In this document: in pieces, positions 18,412 to 28,300 of the stretch
Layout: every line of letters starts with the position of its first letter
Numbering within the stretch: position 1 is the first letter of the stretch
Source: JALZUV01 sp964654855
Lineage (GTDB): Bacteria; Pseudomonadota; Alphaproteobacteria; Rickettsiales; JALZUV01
Assembly: GCA_964654855.1 (NCBI GenBank)
Contig: CAZZJS010000004.1
Location: forward strand, 1-64,000
DNA length: 64,000 bases
Direction of reading: 5' to 3'
Notes under the pieces: model-generated
The model's database searches: none
Told to the model about the DNA's origin: nothing
Seen by the model: the letters and a program-made list of their open reading frames with translations, nothing else
Translations under genes and position numbers: made by a program

Positions 18412-21400
18412 TTACTGCACGGCGTTACTTAATCCATCCTCTTTAATCTTCTCACGATAGGTGGCTAGGAAGCTTTCCATACGGCCAATTTGCGCGGTAA
18501 GTTTGGCAATATTGCGATAATCTAATTTTGTATCTTCAGTAATAAAGGAGAATAAGTCTTTAGACTTTTGATCCTCCACCAGCGGTAAGAAATAATCCCG
18601 CAAATATTGCAACTGCCCGCGCTGCTGCTCGAACACATAAGCAATGGCAAGCTTCATTAAAATATCTTTCTCGCTCATATTGAGCGAAATAGTAGGGTCT
18701 TCACGCTGCCCCATGAGTTTCTCTGCAACCTTAATCACTTCAGGCCAATTTTGTTCCTTCCAATGAAGCGAGAGCTGTAAAAGTTTAGCCTCACGCGATT
18801 CATCACCTGTTAACAAGGCCAAGGCGCGATCTGACTTATCCACTCCCATTAATGCGCGCGCCGTAAGCAGTGAACGTTGTTGCTGCAAACTATATGGGTT
18901 GCCGCCATAGCCAGTTAACTCCAAAACACTTAGCGCCTCTTTCGGTTTACGGCGAAGCAGGTGAATTAACGCAAGTCGTGCCCCTACCCGGCTTCGCTCC
19001 TCACTCGATAATCGAAACTCTACCTGATGCTGCAATAACGCAGAAGCGCGATCTAACAAATCCACACTCGTCAAACGATCAGCTAAATTTTGAATCATTT
19101 CATCGCCTTCATCACCAATCGGTGTGAGGTTGCGAAACTCATAATAAAGCGCCAATGCTTGTAGCGGCGTGAGTTGATCAGCAATGCCTTCGTTAAATAG
19201 CTTACGGAATGTATCCGCCATCTTTCCTGTAATTTCGAGATTCTTCGGGTTATTTGGGAAGTAAGTGACAATCTCACGATAGGTGCGCAAGGCCTCTCCA
19301 TGTTGACCCACTTCTTCATAGAGGCGTGTTAGCAAATTCAGTAACGTAATCTCGAATTGGTCGCCCCGCCAAATAATACGGAGCGGCTCCAACTGTTTAA
19401 TCGCTTCTTCAATTGAGATTTTATTTTCCGCTAAATCGAGGTTGGTAATCGCAAATAGTGCACGCGGGCGAATGTAACGATTTTGTGTTTTCTGAGCCAG
19501 TTTACCCCACATGAGACGCGCGGCATCCTTTTGCGTTGTACCAGCTAACACACGTGCAATTAGGAAGTTCACATGGTCTTGCACATCTTCCAGCATATTA
19601 TCTTTATTAAGCGTATCAAAAATTTTCAGCGCTTTATTATATTGCTTACTATTGATGAGATGATCGGCAGAAATAAGTGCCAAACGCTGACGCATAATAG
19701 GTGGGTAAGCGCTAATATAGCGCGCATGGTTTTTCAGATAATCTGCTTTTCCTTCGCCGCGTAAAATAATGTTTGAGATATCACGCCAGAAATTTAGTTC
19801 CGGTTCTTTTTCCACTGTTGCATGCTTGAATGCTGTCTCTGCTTGTGGAAATTCATAAGAAAGGAAATGCGCTGCACCCAACAAAGCATACATTTTATGG
19901 CGCGTGAAATAAATCGGTGCCTCAAGCGCTAGACTCTGAAGTAATGTTTTCGCTTCCAACGCTTTACCTTGCGACAAATATAATTCCGCTAAACGTTTAC
20001 GAGCAATACGGCTTTGTTTTTTATCTTCCTCTGAAGCTTGGCGCCATAAACGCCCTTCAAATTGTGCACTATCCTTTTCATTCGCAGGAGGCACCCAATT
20101 CTCATGAGGGAAGAATATACCGGTCGCTTTCGTTTCTTCAATTTTAGGGTCTGGCAACTGCACAGGCGGCATATCTTTGGAAAGCAAGATACCCTCTGGC
20201 GATGTAAGCTTCACCCCGCTACGAGTGCGCGCGATACGCAACTCCGGTATAGCCTCATGAACAACAAGCCCTTGCGCTGTACGCGGCAGAGCAAATTGTG
20301 CAAATCGGCGTGCAGGAGTTAACCCTCTACCTGCTTCAAAGAAAGGAATCGCGGTTAACTCATCACCAATAAGCGGATCATAAAATTTTAGTGGATTAGC
20401 CATTTCCAAAACAGACACAAATAAATGCGGCTTAAGCGGCGGCTCTACTTTCGGCTGAAGTCGTAGTAATTTTTTCGGTAATTTAGCATCAGGTAGAAGC
20501 TCTACTCGCCACGCGTAACTCTTTTCAGCACGACTTACAGAAATACCCTCCAGTGGTGTTTCCAACACCCATAATTGCGCAGGCGTCTCACCCGTAATCA
20601 GGTTAGTAGTAATATTTTTAATCTGACTACTTGCTTTCGCTTGCGAGAAATTAAACGGCTTTTGTTTATTAAATAAAACGAGGGTTCGATTACCTCGGCG
20701 AAACGCAGTAACTGCCACGCGCTTATTCCACGGAAAGATGAGTGCAACAGCGCCATCATCAAGCTTTTCTACCTTTATCGAATCCGACGTTTGAGCAGAT
20801 TGAGGTATCACTTCTTCTGTAATAGTAACAGATGAAACAGGTGCCGCTTCTTGTTTTGGTTGCTCTATCACAGCCACTTCTTCTTCATTTGCAGCAAGCG
20901 GAAAATTTCTCACTTCAGGTTCTACTCTCGGAGCAGGGGGAATGAATTTTTCTATCGGTTCTTGAGGCAGTTTTCTCGCCTGTTGCGTAGGCGGTGCAGG
21001 TTTAAAGGATGGGCGTGCTTGCGTTAGAGGGTTCTTCTTTGCCTTTACCTGCTCTTTGAGTTTTACTGCTGATTTTTCAGATATCTTGGGTGCAGGTGTT
21101 TCTTTCTTCACCGCAGCTTGCGTACCGCCTTTTTTCAGCCCAACAATGTCGATACCAGTATTTTTTCCGCTCACAAAGCTGCGGATGCGGTAATCGCGAT
21201 TCGTGGTAATCAACAAGCTCCGCTTATCTTCCGATTGGCTGATTGAAACGACATAAGGCTTCAGCTTATTCAATAAAGGCGCTGCAGAAACTTCAACCGG
21301 CTTATCAAAACGCAGGCGAATTTGCCGACCCTTTACTGCATTACGAAGTTTAAGTGGTTCATCATGGGTAAAACTAACCCGTGCAAAATCACGAATAATG

Positions 21401-21528
21401 GAGGCACTAGCCTGCGGGCGCAACTGCGCGTCGGCTTCCACAGCGAACCCGAGCACCCCCAACATCAGGAGACAAGCGAAAACTGCGAGCCACCTGTTAT
21501 TGCTTTTATTTTTTGCGGCACTTTGCAT
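18412..21528 (-). CDS. Large exported TPR protein
   Basis: 1038 aa. The N-terminal signal peptide (WLAVFACLLMLGVLGFAVEADA) ends near residue 34. Residues about 40-135 form a beta-rich domain (SIIRDFARVSFTHDEPLKLRNA...) resembling AMIN-like envelope domains. A Pro/Lys/Ala-rich linker (about 140-230) and another beta-rich segment follow. From about residue 490 to the end there are helical TPR-like repeats (AELYLSQGKALEAKTLLQSL, LYEEVGQHGEALRTYREIV). A periplasmic scaffold role is likely. It is divergent from iscX; the function is unknown. Confidence 0.7.
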   Translation of the reverse strand: MQSAAKNKSNNRWLAVFACLLMLGVLGFAVEADAQLRPQASASIIRDFARVSFTHDEPLKLRNAVKGRQIRLRFDKPVEVSAAPLLNKLKPYVVSISQSEDKRSLLITTNRDYRIRSFVSGKNTGIDIVGLKKGGTQAAVKKETPAPKISEKSAVKLKEQVKAKKNPLTQARPSFKPAPPTQQARKLPQEPIEKFIPPAPRVEPEVRNFPLAANEEEVAVIEQPKQEAAPVSSVTITEEVIPQSAQTSDSIKVEKLDDGAVALIFPWNKRVAVTAFRRGNRTLVLFNKQKPFNFSQAKASSQIKNITTNLITGETPAQLWVLETPLEGISVSRAEKSYAWRVELLPDAKLPKKLLRLQPKVEPPLKPHLFVSVLEMANPLKFYDPLIGDELTAIPFFEAGRGLTPARRFAQFALPRTAQGLVVHEAIPELRIARTRSGVKLTSPEGILLSKDMPPVQLPDPKIEETKATGIFFPHENWVPPANEKDSAQFEGRLWRQASEEDKKQSRIARKRLAELYLSQGKALEAKTLLQSLALEAPIYFTRHKMYALLGAAHFLSYEFPQAETAFKHATVEKEPELNFWRDISNIILRGEGKADYLKNHARYISAYPPIMRQRLALISADHLINSKQYNKALKIFDTLNKDNMLEDVQDHVNFLIARVLAGTTQKDAARLMWGKLAQKTQNRYIRPRALFAITNLDLAENKISIEEAIKQLEPLRIIWRGDQFEITLLNLLTRLYEEVGQHGEALRTYREIVTYFPNNPKNLEITGKMADTFRKLFNEGIADQLTPLQALALYYEFRNLTPIGDEGDEMIQNLADRLTSVDLLDRASALLQHQVEFRLSSEERSRVGARLALIHLLRRKPKEALSVLELTGYGGNPYSLQQQRSLLTARALMGVDKSDRALALLTGDESREAKLLQLSLHWKEQNWPEVIKVAEKLMGQREDPTISLNMSEKDILMKLAIAYVFEQQRGQLQYLRDYFLPLVEDQKSKDLFSFITEDTKLDYRNIAKLTAQIGRMESFLATYREKIKEDGLSNAVQ

Positions 21529-21575
21529 TAATCTCTGTTTAGTCTATCAAAAGGCACAAGCAAAGGAGAATTAAC

Positions 21576-21770
21576 ATGCGCTGGACAGATGTGCTTGATA
21601 TTGCAATTGAGTTGGAAGAATCCCACCCTGATGCCGATAATGTGAATCTACGTTTTACCGATTTACGTGACTGGGTTTTAGCGCTGGACGGCTTTGAAGG
21701 CGAGGCGAATGGCTGTAACGAAAAAATCCTAGAAGCCATTCAAATGGCTTGGATTGAAGAAAGGGATTAG
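21576..21770 (+). CDS. iscX: IscX-like Fe-S assembly protein
   Basis: 64 aa with the IscX signature: MRWTDVLDIAIELEESHPD, then NLRFTDLRDWVLAL and the C-terminal AIQMAWIEERD. The acidic surface matches an iron- or IscS-binding role in Fe-S cluster assembly. AAGGAG lies before the ATG. The other isc genes are not adjacent; tsaE follows after 3 nt. Confidence 0.92.
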   Translation: MRWTDVLDIAIELEESHPDADNVNLRFTDLRDWVLALDGFEGEANGCNEKILEAIQMAWIEERD

Positions 21771-21773
21771 CAT

Positions 21774-22244
21774 TTGTTTCTCCTACAGTCGGAAGACGAT
21801 ACAAAAAAGCTCGCACAAGCTATCGCCGCCGTGTTGCGCCCGCGTGATTGCTTAACGCTTACCGGCACATTGGGAGCCGGAAAAACCACCTTGATGCGCC
21901 ATCTCATTCATGCACTTGGGCATGAAGGTGATGTTATTTCACCCACCTTTATGTTGGTGCAGGAATACCCTGTCACTTTACCCAGCGGCGAGGCCATTCG
22001 TTTGCACCATATGGATGCATATCGGATTGAAGAAGCTAGCGAATGCGAAGAAATCGGCATAATTGATATGCTGGAAACAGGAATTCTCTGTGTGGAATGG
22101 CCAGAAATTTGCACCGATTGGTTGCCAAAAGACCCATTAACCCTTACACTAAAATTAACAGATGAGCATCGACAGGCGCGAATTTCCTCGCCTGGAAGAG
22201 ATGCTGAAATCGAAACGATTGGGAAACTCTTTCATGGCAGCTAG
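21774..22244 (+). CDS. tsaE: tRNA threonylcarbamoyladenosine biosynthesis ATPase TsaE
   Basis: 156 aa. Walker A is GTLGAGKTTLMRHLI near residues 28-42, with switch SPTFMLVQEY and the HHMDAYRI and CVEWPEI blocks typical of TsaE. It acts with TsaB and TsaD to place t6A on ANN-decoding tRNAs. The start is TTG at 21774, 3 nt after the iscX stop, with AAGGGA inside the iscX end. It heads a tsaE-amgK-murU cluster common in Alphaproteobacteria. Confidence 0.95.
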   Translation: MFLLQSEDDTKKLAQAIAAVLRPRDCLTLTGTLGAGKTTLMRHLIHALGHEGDVISPTFMLVQEYPVTLPSGEAIRLHHMDAYRIEEASECEEIGIIDMLETGILCVEWPEICTDWLPKDPLTLTLKLTDEHRQARISSPGRDAEIETIGKLFHGS

Positions 22245-23268
22245 TCGCAAACAAGCCGCACAAGCATTTCTTCAAGCCAATGGCTGGGGCGAAGCAAAAT
22301 GTGAATTTCTTTCTGGCGATGCTTCTTTCCGCAGCTACCAACGTGTGCATTTAGGCAATAAGCACGCCGTATTGATGGATGCCCCGCCGGAAAAAGAGCC
22401 ACTCCCACCCTTTATTCACATGGCGGAATATTTGACTGGTCACGGCTATAGTGCACCACATATTATCGCACGTGATTTAGAAACGGGATTTTTGCTACTC
22501 GAAGACTTAGGCGATGACCTTTATAGCGAATGGCTCAAAGAAAAATCGGCGTATGAGTCTCAACTCTATTTGGAAGCAACCAATTTCCTGATTGATCTCC
22601 ATCAGAAACAAGAAAAACCCGAATCCATTCCTGAATATGATACGGATATGCTGTTGCGTGAAGCGGCCTTATTTGTCGATTGGTATCTTGCCGCCATGCT
22701 GGGCGAAGAACGTGCCGCCGAATTACGCCCTGGCTACTTAAAGTTATGGGAAGATTTATTTGCACGTGCACCATGGCTACCCAATGTCGTCGTCTTACGC
22801 GATTATCATGCAGATAATTTACTTTGGATGCCAGAACGTGAAGGTGTCGCAAGAGTTGGATTGCTCGACTTTCAAGATGCGGTGATGGGTTCACCTGCCT
22901 ATGATTTAGTTTCTTTCATCGAAGATGCACGCCGCGATGTCGCGCCCGAAACTGCCATGACAGCCATCAACCATTACATTCAACAAATGCAGTGGGAGAG
23001 CGATAGTTTCATGGCGCTTTATGCACTGCTTGGCGCACAACGAAACTGTAAGATTATTGGCATTTTCACTCGCTTGGCTGTGCGGGATAATAAACATAAC
23101 TATCTCAACCTATTGCCACGCGTATGGAAACATTTGGAAAATGATATGGAACATCCCATCATTCGCCCTTTACGTGCTTGGATGGATGAAGCACTTCCAC
23201 TCACCGAGTTACGCGGCATTCCCTCATTAGAAACCACCCAGAAATCTTCAGGAGGCCAGATTGGCTAA
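22234..23268 (+). CDS. amgK: N-acetylmuramate/N-acetylglucosamine anomeric kinase (AmgK-type phosphotransferase)
   Basis: About 344 aa. A kinase of the aminoglycoside-phosphotransferase fold: LSGDASFRSYQRV (nucleotide loop), LLLEDLGDDL (hinge), catalytic VVLRDYHADNLLW near residue 187 (HxDxxxxN) and LLDFQDAVMG (metal Asp). AmgK phosphorylates recycled MurNAc at C1; MurU, encoded next, makes UDP-MurNAc. The ATG at 22234 (MAASRK) is preferred; an in-frame ATG at 22162 lies deep inside tsaE. Confidence 0.88.
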   Translation: MAASRKQAAQAFLQANGWGEAKCEFLSGDASFRSYQRVHLGNKHAVLMDAPPEKEPLPPFIHMAEYLTGHGYSAPHIIARDLETGFLLLEDLGDDLYSEWLKEKSAYESQLYLEATNFLIDLHQKQEKPESIPEYDTDMLLREAALFVDWYLAAMLGEERAAELRPGYLKLWEDLFARAPWLPNVVVLRDYHADNLLWMPEREGVARVGLLDFQDAVMGSPAYDLVSFIEDARRDVAPETAMTAINHYIQQMQWESDSFMALYALLGAQRNCKIIGIFTRLAVRDNKHNYLNLLPRVWKHLENDMEHPIIRPLRAWMDEALPLTELRGIPSLETTQKSSGGQIG

Positions 23269-23977
23269 ACCGATCCAAGCAATGATCTTAGCGGCCGGAC
23301 GTGGCCGCCGCATGCAACCTTATACGAGCGAGGTGCCTAAACCTCTCGTGAAAGTCGGTGGCAAACCACTAATCGATTATGCGCTACAGCTGCTTAAACA
23401 TGCAGGTATGGAAGAAGTGATTGTCAATACACACCACCTTGGCGAACAAATTGAAAATTACCTCGCGAAGCAACCCTTTGGATGCACCATCTCACGCGAG
23501 GAAGAATTGTTGGAAACAGGTGGCGGTATTTGCCGCGCCCTATCCTTACTTGCAGAAAGTTTCTTCACCCTGAATAGCGATGTGATTTGCGTGGAAAAAC
23601 CAGGACAGTCTGTATTACAGAAAATGCATGATTCTTGGGATGAAACCCGTATGGATGGGTTGATGCTTCTTTGCCCACTAGAGCGCGCCGTAGGGTATAA
23701 AGGAACGGGTGATTTTAGCCTCGCTGAAGATGGCCGTATTCAACCACGCGTAGAGGGAAAACCTGCCTATGTTTATATGGGTATTCAACGCTTGCATAAG
23801 CGCTTCTTGAGCGATACCCCTAAAGGAGCTTTTAGCTTAAGCCAACTCTATAAAGCTGCCGTTGATAAAGGCGATAAATGTCCGCTTTACGGTATGGTGC
23901 ATGAAGGAGCTTGGTTGCATGTAGGCGACCCTGAAGGAATTGAGCTAGCTGAAAATTACTTAAGCGAACTGATATAA
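23261..23977 (+). CDS. murU: N-acetylmuramate-1-phosphate uridylyltransferase MurU
   Basis: 238 aa nucleotidyltransferase. The signature LAAGRGRRMQPYTSEVPKPLVKVGGKPLIDY lies at residues 10-40, with FFTLNSDVICVE as the metal-binding Asp block and WLHVGDPEGIELAE near the C-terminus. The start is TTG at 23261, just after AGGAGG and overlapping the amgK stop by 8 nt. With AmgK it bypasses de novo UDP-MurNAc synthesis using recycled wall sugars. Its 3' end overlaps the convergent gene by 22 nt. Confidence 0.93.
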   Translation: MAKPIQAMILAAGRGRRMQPYTSEVPKPLVKVGGKPLIDYALQLLKHAGMEEVIVNTHHLGEQIENYLAKQPFGCTISREEELLETGGGICRALSLLAESFFTLNSDVICVEKPGQSVLQKMHDSWDETRMDGLMLLCPLERAVGYKGTGDFSLAEDGRIQPRVEGKPAYVYMGIQRLHKRFLSDTPKGAFSLSQLYKAAVDKGDKCPLYGMVHEGAWLHVGDPEGIELAENYLSELI

Positions 23978-25356
23978 TCATCATACCAAGCGGGTTGCTT
24001 TGTGATCGCCCCCATTGGGTATATCTTACCTTTAGGATCCACAGGAATACGTGTTTTAGCTGGAATACCAATGATACCATTTGGATTTAAAACCACCTCT
24101 TGGCGGGGATTAACTCGGTATTGATTGCCATCTGAAACTCTTACAAATCCATCACGGCGGAATTTTGGTGTAACGCCCGGAGCTAACTTCACTTTAAAGC
24201 CCTTCCCATCCGTAAAACTTCCACCATTTGGCAATGAGAAGTTTGTCGCTGGAGGGCCGTCTGTTTGCGATACAAAAGAAATTGTCGTGCCCAATGGCAG
24301 TGTCACAAAACTCTCATCAGGAGAAATAAAGGTACTATTGCCCACATTATAAACGTGCTTACCTTTCTTCATTACTAAAGCAAATAACCTATTTAAAATT
24401 CCCCAAAACTTGCCATCCTGACAATTTTTATACTTAAAGAATCTACCCAAAAGGTTAGTGATCTCATCATTAATTTTATCTTTCAAATTAAAATCACCAA
24501 ATATGCCACCTTCTGCATTATCCACTGCTTGCTGCGCCTTTAAAACTTCGGTACGTGCTGTGTTTAAATACCCTTGCAACTCACTTAAACGCTGATTCAC
24601 CTCTCCTGCAATCGCATTCATATCAGCTTGAGGAGTAGCTGTGTTCGCATTAATAAATTGGTTCATTGAGGTGCGTAATAAGCTTGTCCCTTGATTCAAC
24701 AAACCCTTTATTGCACCGCCCACTACGGGTATCTTGTTTAGTAATCCCACCACCTCGCTATTAATATTTGATAGCAACTGATTTGCTTGTGTCTTTGGAA
24801 TTTGACTACCAGCTTGGAAGGTAGAAACTAAACTGCCAAGCTGATTCATATAGCCTTGTATTAAATTGATATTCGCCATCACTTCTTCAATTGGAGTAGG
24901 AATATTAACCTTTGCTTTTCCCAAAAGAGACTGCATCGAGGACTGTGCGAAACTCGTCAACGCACCACAAGGAAGCTCTCTATCTTCTAATTCGCCCCAC
25001 GCTAAGTCAGGCACATTAAGGTCTGGGTTGGATGCAGGATCATAACCCGAAGGCGAATTACTACCATCCGTATATTTACGCAAATTATTGGGGCATTGTT
25101 GCTTCACACCAGGACGGCAAGGTGCACCTGGATGACTACTACCCACTCCCGTAACAATGGGAGCTGCACCCATTTTATTGCGCAATTCCAGCGGAATATC
25201 TCCACGCCCCTTACAATCTAGAACAGCATCTCTTGTCGCCTCGCCTGCTGCAATTTGAGCATGTGATAGTTGAATGAGCTCTGCACAAGTCGTCGCAGGA
25301 GCGGCGTGTAATATAACAGGCATCATCATCGCAATTATAGCTAACCGTACTATCAT
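23956..25356 (-). CDS. Exported hypothetical protein, 466 aa (third gene of the Cys-rich secreted module)
   Basis: Not recognised. A signal peptide is clear (MIVRLAIIAMMMPVILHAAPA). The N-terminal 120 residues hold several Cys. A long helical part (about 120-310) with SQIPKTQANQLLSNINSEVV-type heptads follows, then a beta-rich C-terminal third with short repeated turns (LPLGTTI, LPNGGSF, KLAPGV, LNPNGI). Its start overlaps the upstream stop by 4 nt (ATGA), so it is coupled to the 1192-aa gene. A periplasmic or surface location is expected. Confidence 0.65.
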   Translation of the reverse strand: MIVRLAIIAMMMPVILHAAPATTCAELIQLSHAQIAAGEATRDAVLDCKGRGDIPLELRNKMGAAPIVTGVGSSHPGAPCRPGVKQQCPNNLRKYTDGSNSPSGYDPASNPDLNVPDLAWGELEDRELPCGALTSFAQSSMQSLLGKAKVNIPTPIEEVMANINLIQGYMNQLGSLVSTFQAGSQIPKTQANQLLSNINSEVVGLLNKIPVVGGAIKGLLNQGTSLLRTSMNQFINANTATPQADMNAIAGEVNQRLSELQGYLNTARTEVLKAQQAVDNAEGGIFGDFNLKDKINDEITNLLGRFFKYKNCQDGKFWGILNRLFALVMKKGKHVYNVGNSTFISPDESFVTLPLGTTISFVSQTDGPPATNFSLPNGGSFTDGKGFKVKLAPGVTPKFRRDGFVRVSDGNQYRVNPRQEVVLNPNGIIGIPAKTRIPVDPKGKIYPMGAITKQPAWYDDYISSLK

Positions 25357-28300
25357 AATATCAAGTCCTTCACATCTAATCTCGGACGATAAATAATAAC
25401 GTTATCCCATTGGCGATCGACACAATGCCCTAATTCTGGATCATCACAATAGTAGGTCGCAGTCACCTGCTCTTTGATCAAAGTTTTTATATGCTCAGGA
25501 AGTTCGCCCTTATTTGGATATAATTTGCGCTTTGCACCACGCCCTGAATAGCTCGTGACCCCACAAGCATCCAAGTACTTACCATTATTCGCTTCACTCA
25601 CTTCAACCCAACGCGCACCATTTGGTACTTGTCCTAATGTTCCGTAGTCATTTAAATTGTTCGTTGCTTCAATAAAGGCAACATGCGGCATTCCACCATT
25701 ACCCGTTGGCCAAATGGCAATATCATATTGCTGTGCTTTATCGAGCCCTCCACTAATAACACTTCCCGATTTTGGCAAATTATAAAGATTTGGGAATTGC
25801 TGATTATTACCAATCACTGGCCCTGTCGTCGCATTATCACGACTCGCAGGCGTGCTCACATAACCACGCCACGTTAACGGCAATTCATCACGAATTTGTT
25901 CATATACCTCTCTGCTGTCTGCTGTTGCTTCAGCCGTTTTATTTTTGGTTGAAACAGCGCCCCCCATAAGCGTTAAGACTTTTTCTTCACCTGACTTCCC
26001 TTTAAAGACTTTTTCATATTGGCAGAGACAATTTAAACCGTCCTCACGGAAACAATTAGCTTGGTACATTTTAAGTTCTGCCCACTCCGACCCTGCAAGT
26101 GATGGGAAACGCCTTCCATGTGGTAGAGTATTACCGTCGTGCTTGCCATCTTTCCAATCTTGTACGGTCATACAGTCATCACCAATACCGCCACCGCCAC
26201 CATAACGGCAGAGCTGTGCCTTACGACCATGAATGGAATTATAGTCTCGCCCTACTCCCATAATGGCATCATTGGCACCCCAGTCACACCAATAATCTGG
26301 CTTATTCTTCGCCTGGAAAGCTTCGCCTCCCGTATCCCACCAGCGCATATAAGGACGTTTATTTCCAAAATATTCGCGGAAACCATATCCTGGTGCAGGA
26401 TCTTCATCTGCATTATTTTGCTGCCATTTTTGGACATCGCTATCAAAGCTACCGCTGTCGGCAGTAGGGCGATAAATCCCTGTTTGCTTATTTCGTTTTT
26501 TCGGTCTCTTTACGTCTTCCGTTTCAAATGATCCTTTTCGTGTACGAATTTTTAGGAAATTCACACTGTAAATTGGTTTGGCAGCATCATGGCAAATTTC
26601 ATCAATATCTTTTTTCACACAGGCTTCAGCATCTGATTTTGATTCTTTATCAATATTGATATCATCTTCCGCTTTTTCACCTTGATTATCACATGTATAT
26701 TGTTCTTTCGCTTGCTTGCAGAGGTCCTTATCGCCGCTATGATTAAATCGCGTGCTACAAACAGGCCAGTTATCACCCGCCGCCGTTGGCCCCCATTCAG
26801 GTTCAGCCTTTTCGTTATCACGTGAACGTGTACGTTCTAACGATTCTGCTTTAGCTGCCTGACCACATTTTTGACACGCAATGGTATAGAAAGAAACTTT
26901 TCGTGTTAAAGTTTTACAAAGACCACAACTAACCCCTGTTAAGGCACAAGCGCCACAAGGAACGGCCGCAAGCACCGTGTTAATAGCAATTTTAGGACAT
27001 GAGCTACAAAGGTCATCACCATACTCACAATCTGAATCCTTCGTAAGAGACCAACAATATTCATTCCTATAGTGCTTTCTATTGATATCCCACTCTTCCC
27101 AAAAGGCTTTCTCATTTGCATCAATCTGACAGCCCATGCAAAGGCGATAATCTTTATAACGGAAACGTAGCAAATCCACTTCCACTGCTGAACAATAAAT
27201 CGTACAGCCAAACTCCCAATAACCTTTCTTGTGTCTATTCGCCGGCATACAATAATATTTCTCAGACCTTGGAATTGCTTTTCCGCCAAGAGGGTTAGGA
27301 GTAGGAGTGTTTAGATAACCAAACCAAAATGTACTCGCAGTGCTTTCTGTTGCATCACCAAACAAATTTCTGTCTGTCAGCAAGCTCGTATCAGAAAGCT
27401 CTGCAACATCGTAACGCGGAGAAAATGGATGCAGAGGATCAATAATCCGCTCGACTGGATGAGATGCATATTTATTGATTGAATTAAGAGCTTGAGGTTT
27501 AAGAGCTTCAGCTTCTAATTTTGCATACCCTTGAAGAAGATTAACACCTGACGTATTAACTTGTGTATTAACTGGCCATTTGATTTTTCGATCTGGCCAA
27601 TTATCCTCACGGAATTCATCTGCTTCCTTATTTGCATCTGAATTTTCATGGCGATCATATTTAATCCACGGCATGTAATCATGTTGAAGCAAACCTTTAT
27701 AAGAACGCTTCAAATAGTCTGTAACTTTATATTCTTCTTCCCACGGCAAAAGCTTTTTCGCTTTAAATGGTTGGCAAAAACGTGGAGAAAGCCCAACTTT
27801 ACCACTATCTGGATTATAGACATAATCAGCTTTAAATGATTTTTGGGCGATATATTGATTGGCACAGCTATCCAACATTAAGCGCACCCAATAAGCTGGC
27901 TTACATTCAGCCGCGGCTGAGTCTTTTGGCTTCATTAAATTTTCAACCGCTCTAAATTGATCAGATGATAAAAGATCTTGTAATTTTGGCTTTAATTCTG
28001 TTTCACCAAGCAAACCACCCAGCGGGTTACCTAATCCACCAGGGAGGCCCCCTAAAAGGCCTCCAAATTTATTAATATAGGTTCCATATTTTTTATTCTT
28101 CCATTCGATCGAATCGAGTTCCCAGTCGCTCTCTAAGCCACATTTAGGTAGTGGATTGAAACAACCAAACTCCCCGCGGAAAATATCATATGTATCCTCT
28201 AACTTATCGCGAGCCACCCTACGCAAGTGTTGACTACCGGGACACATATCACGATACCGCCAGCCATTATCAAGCTCTAAAGGTGATAGTCTTTCAGTGT

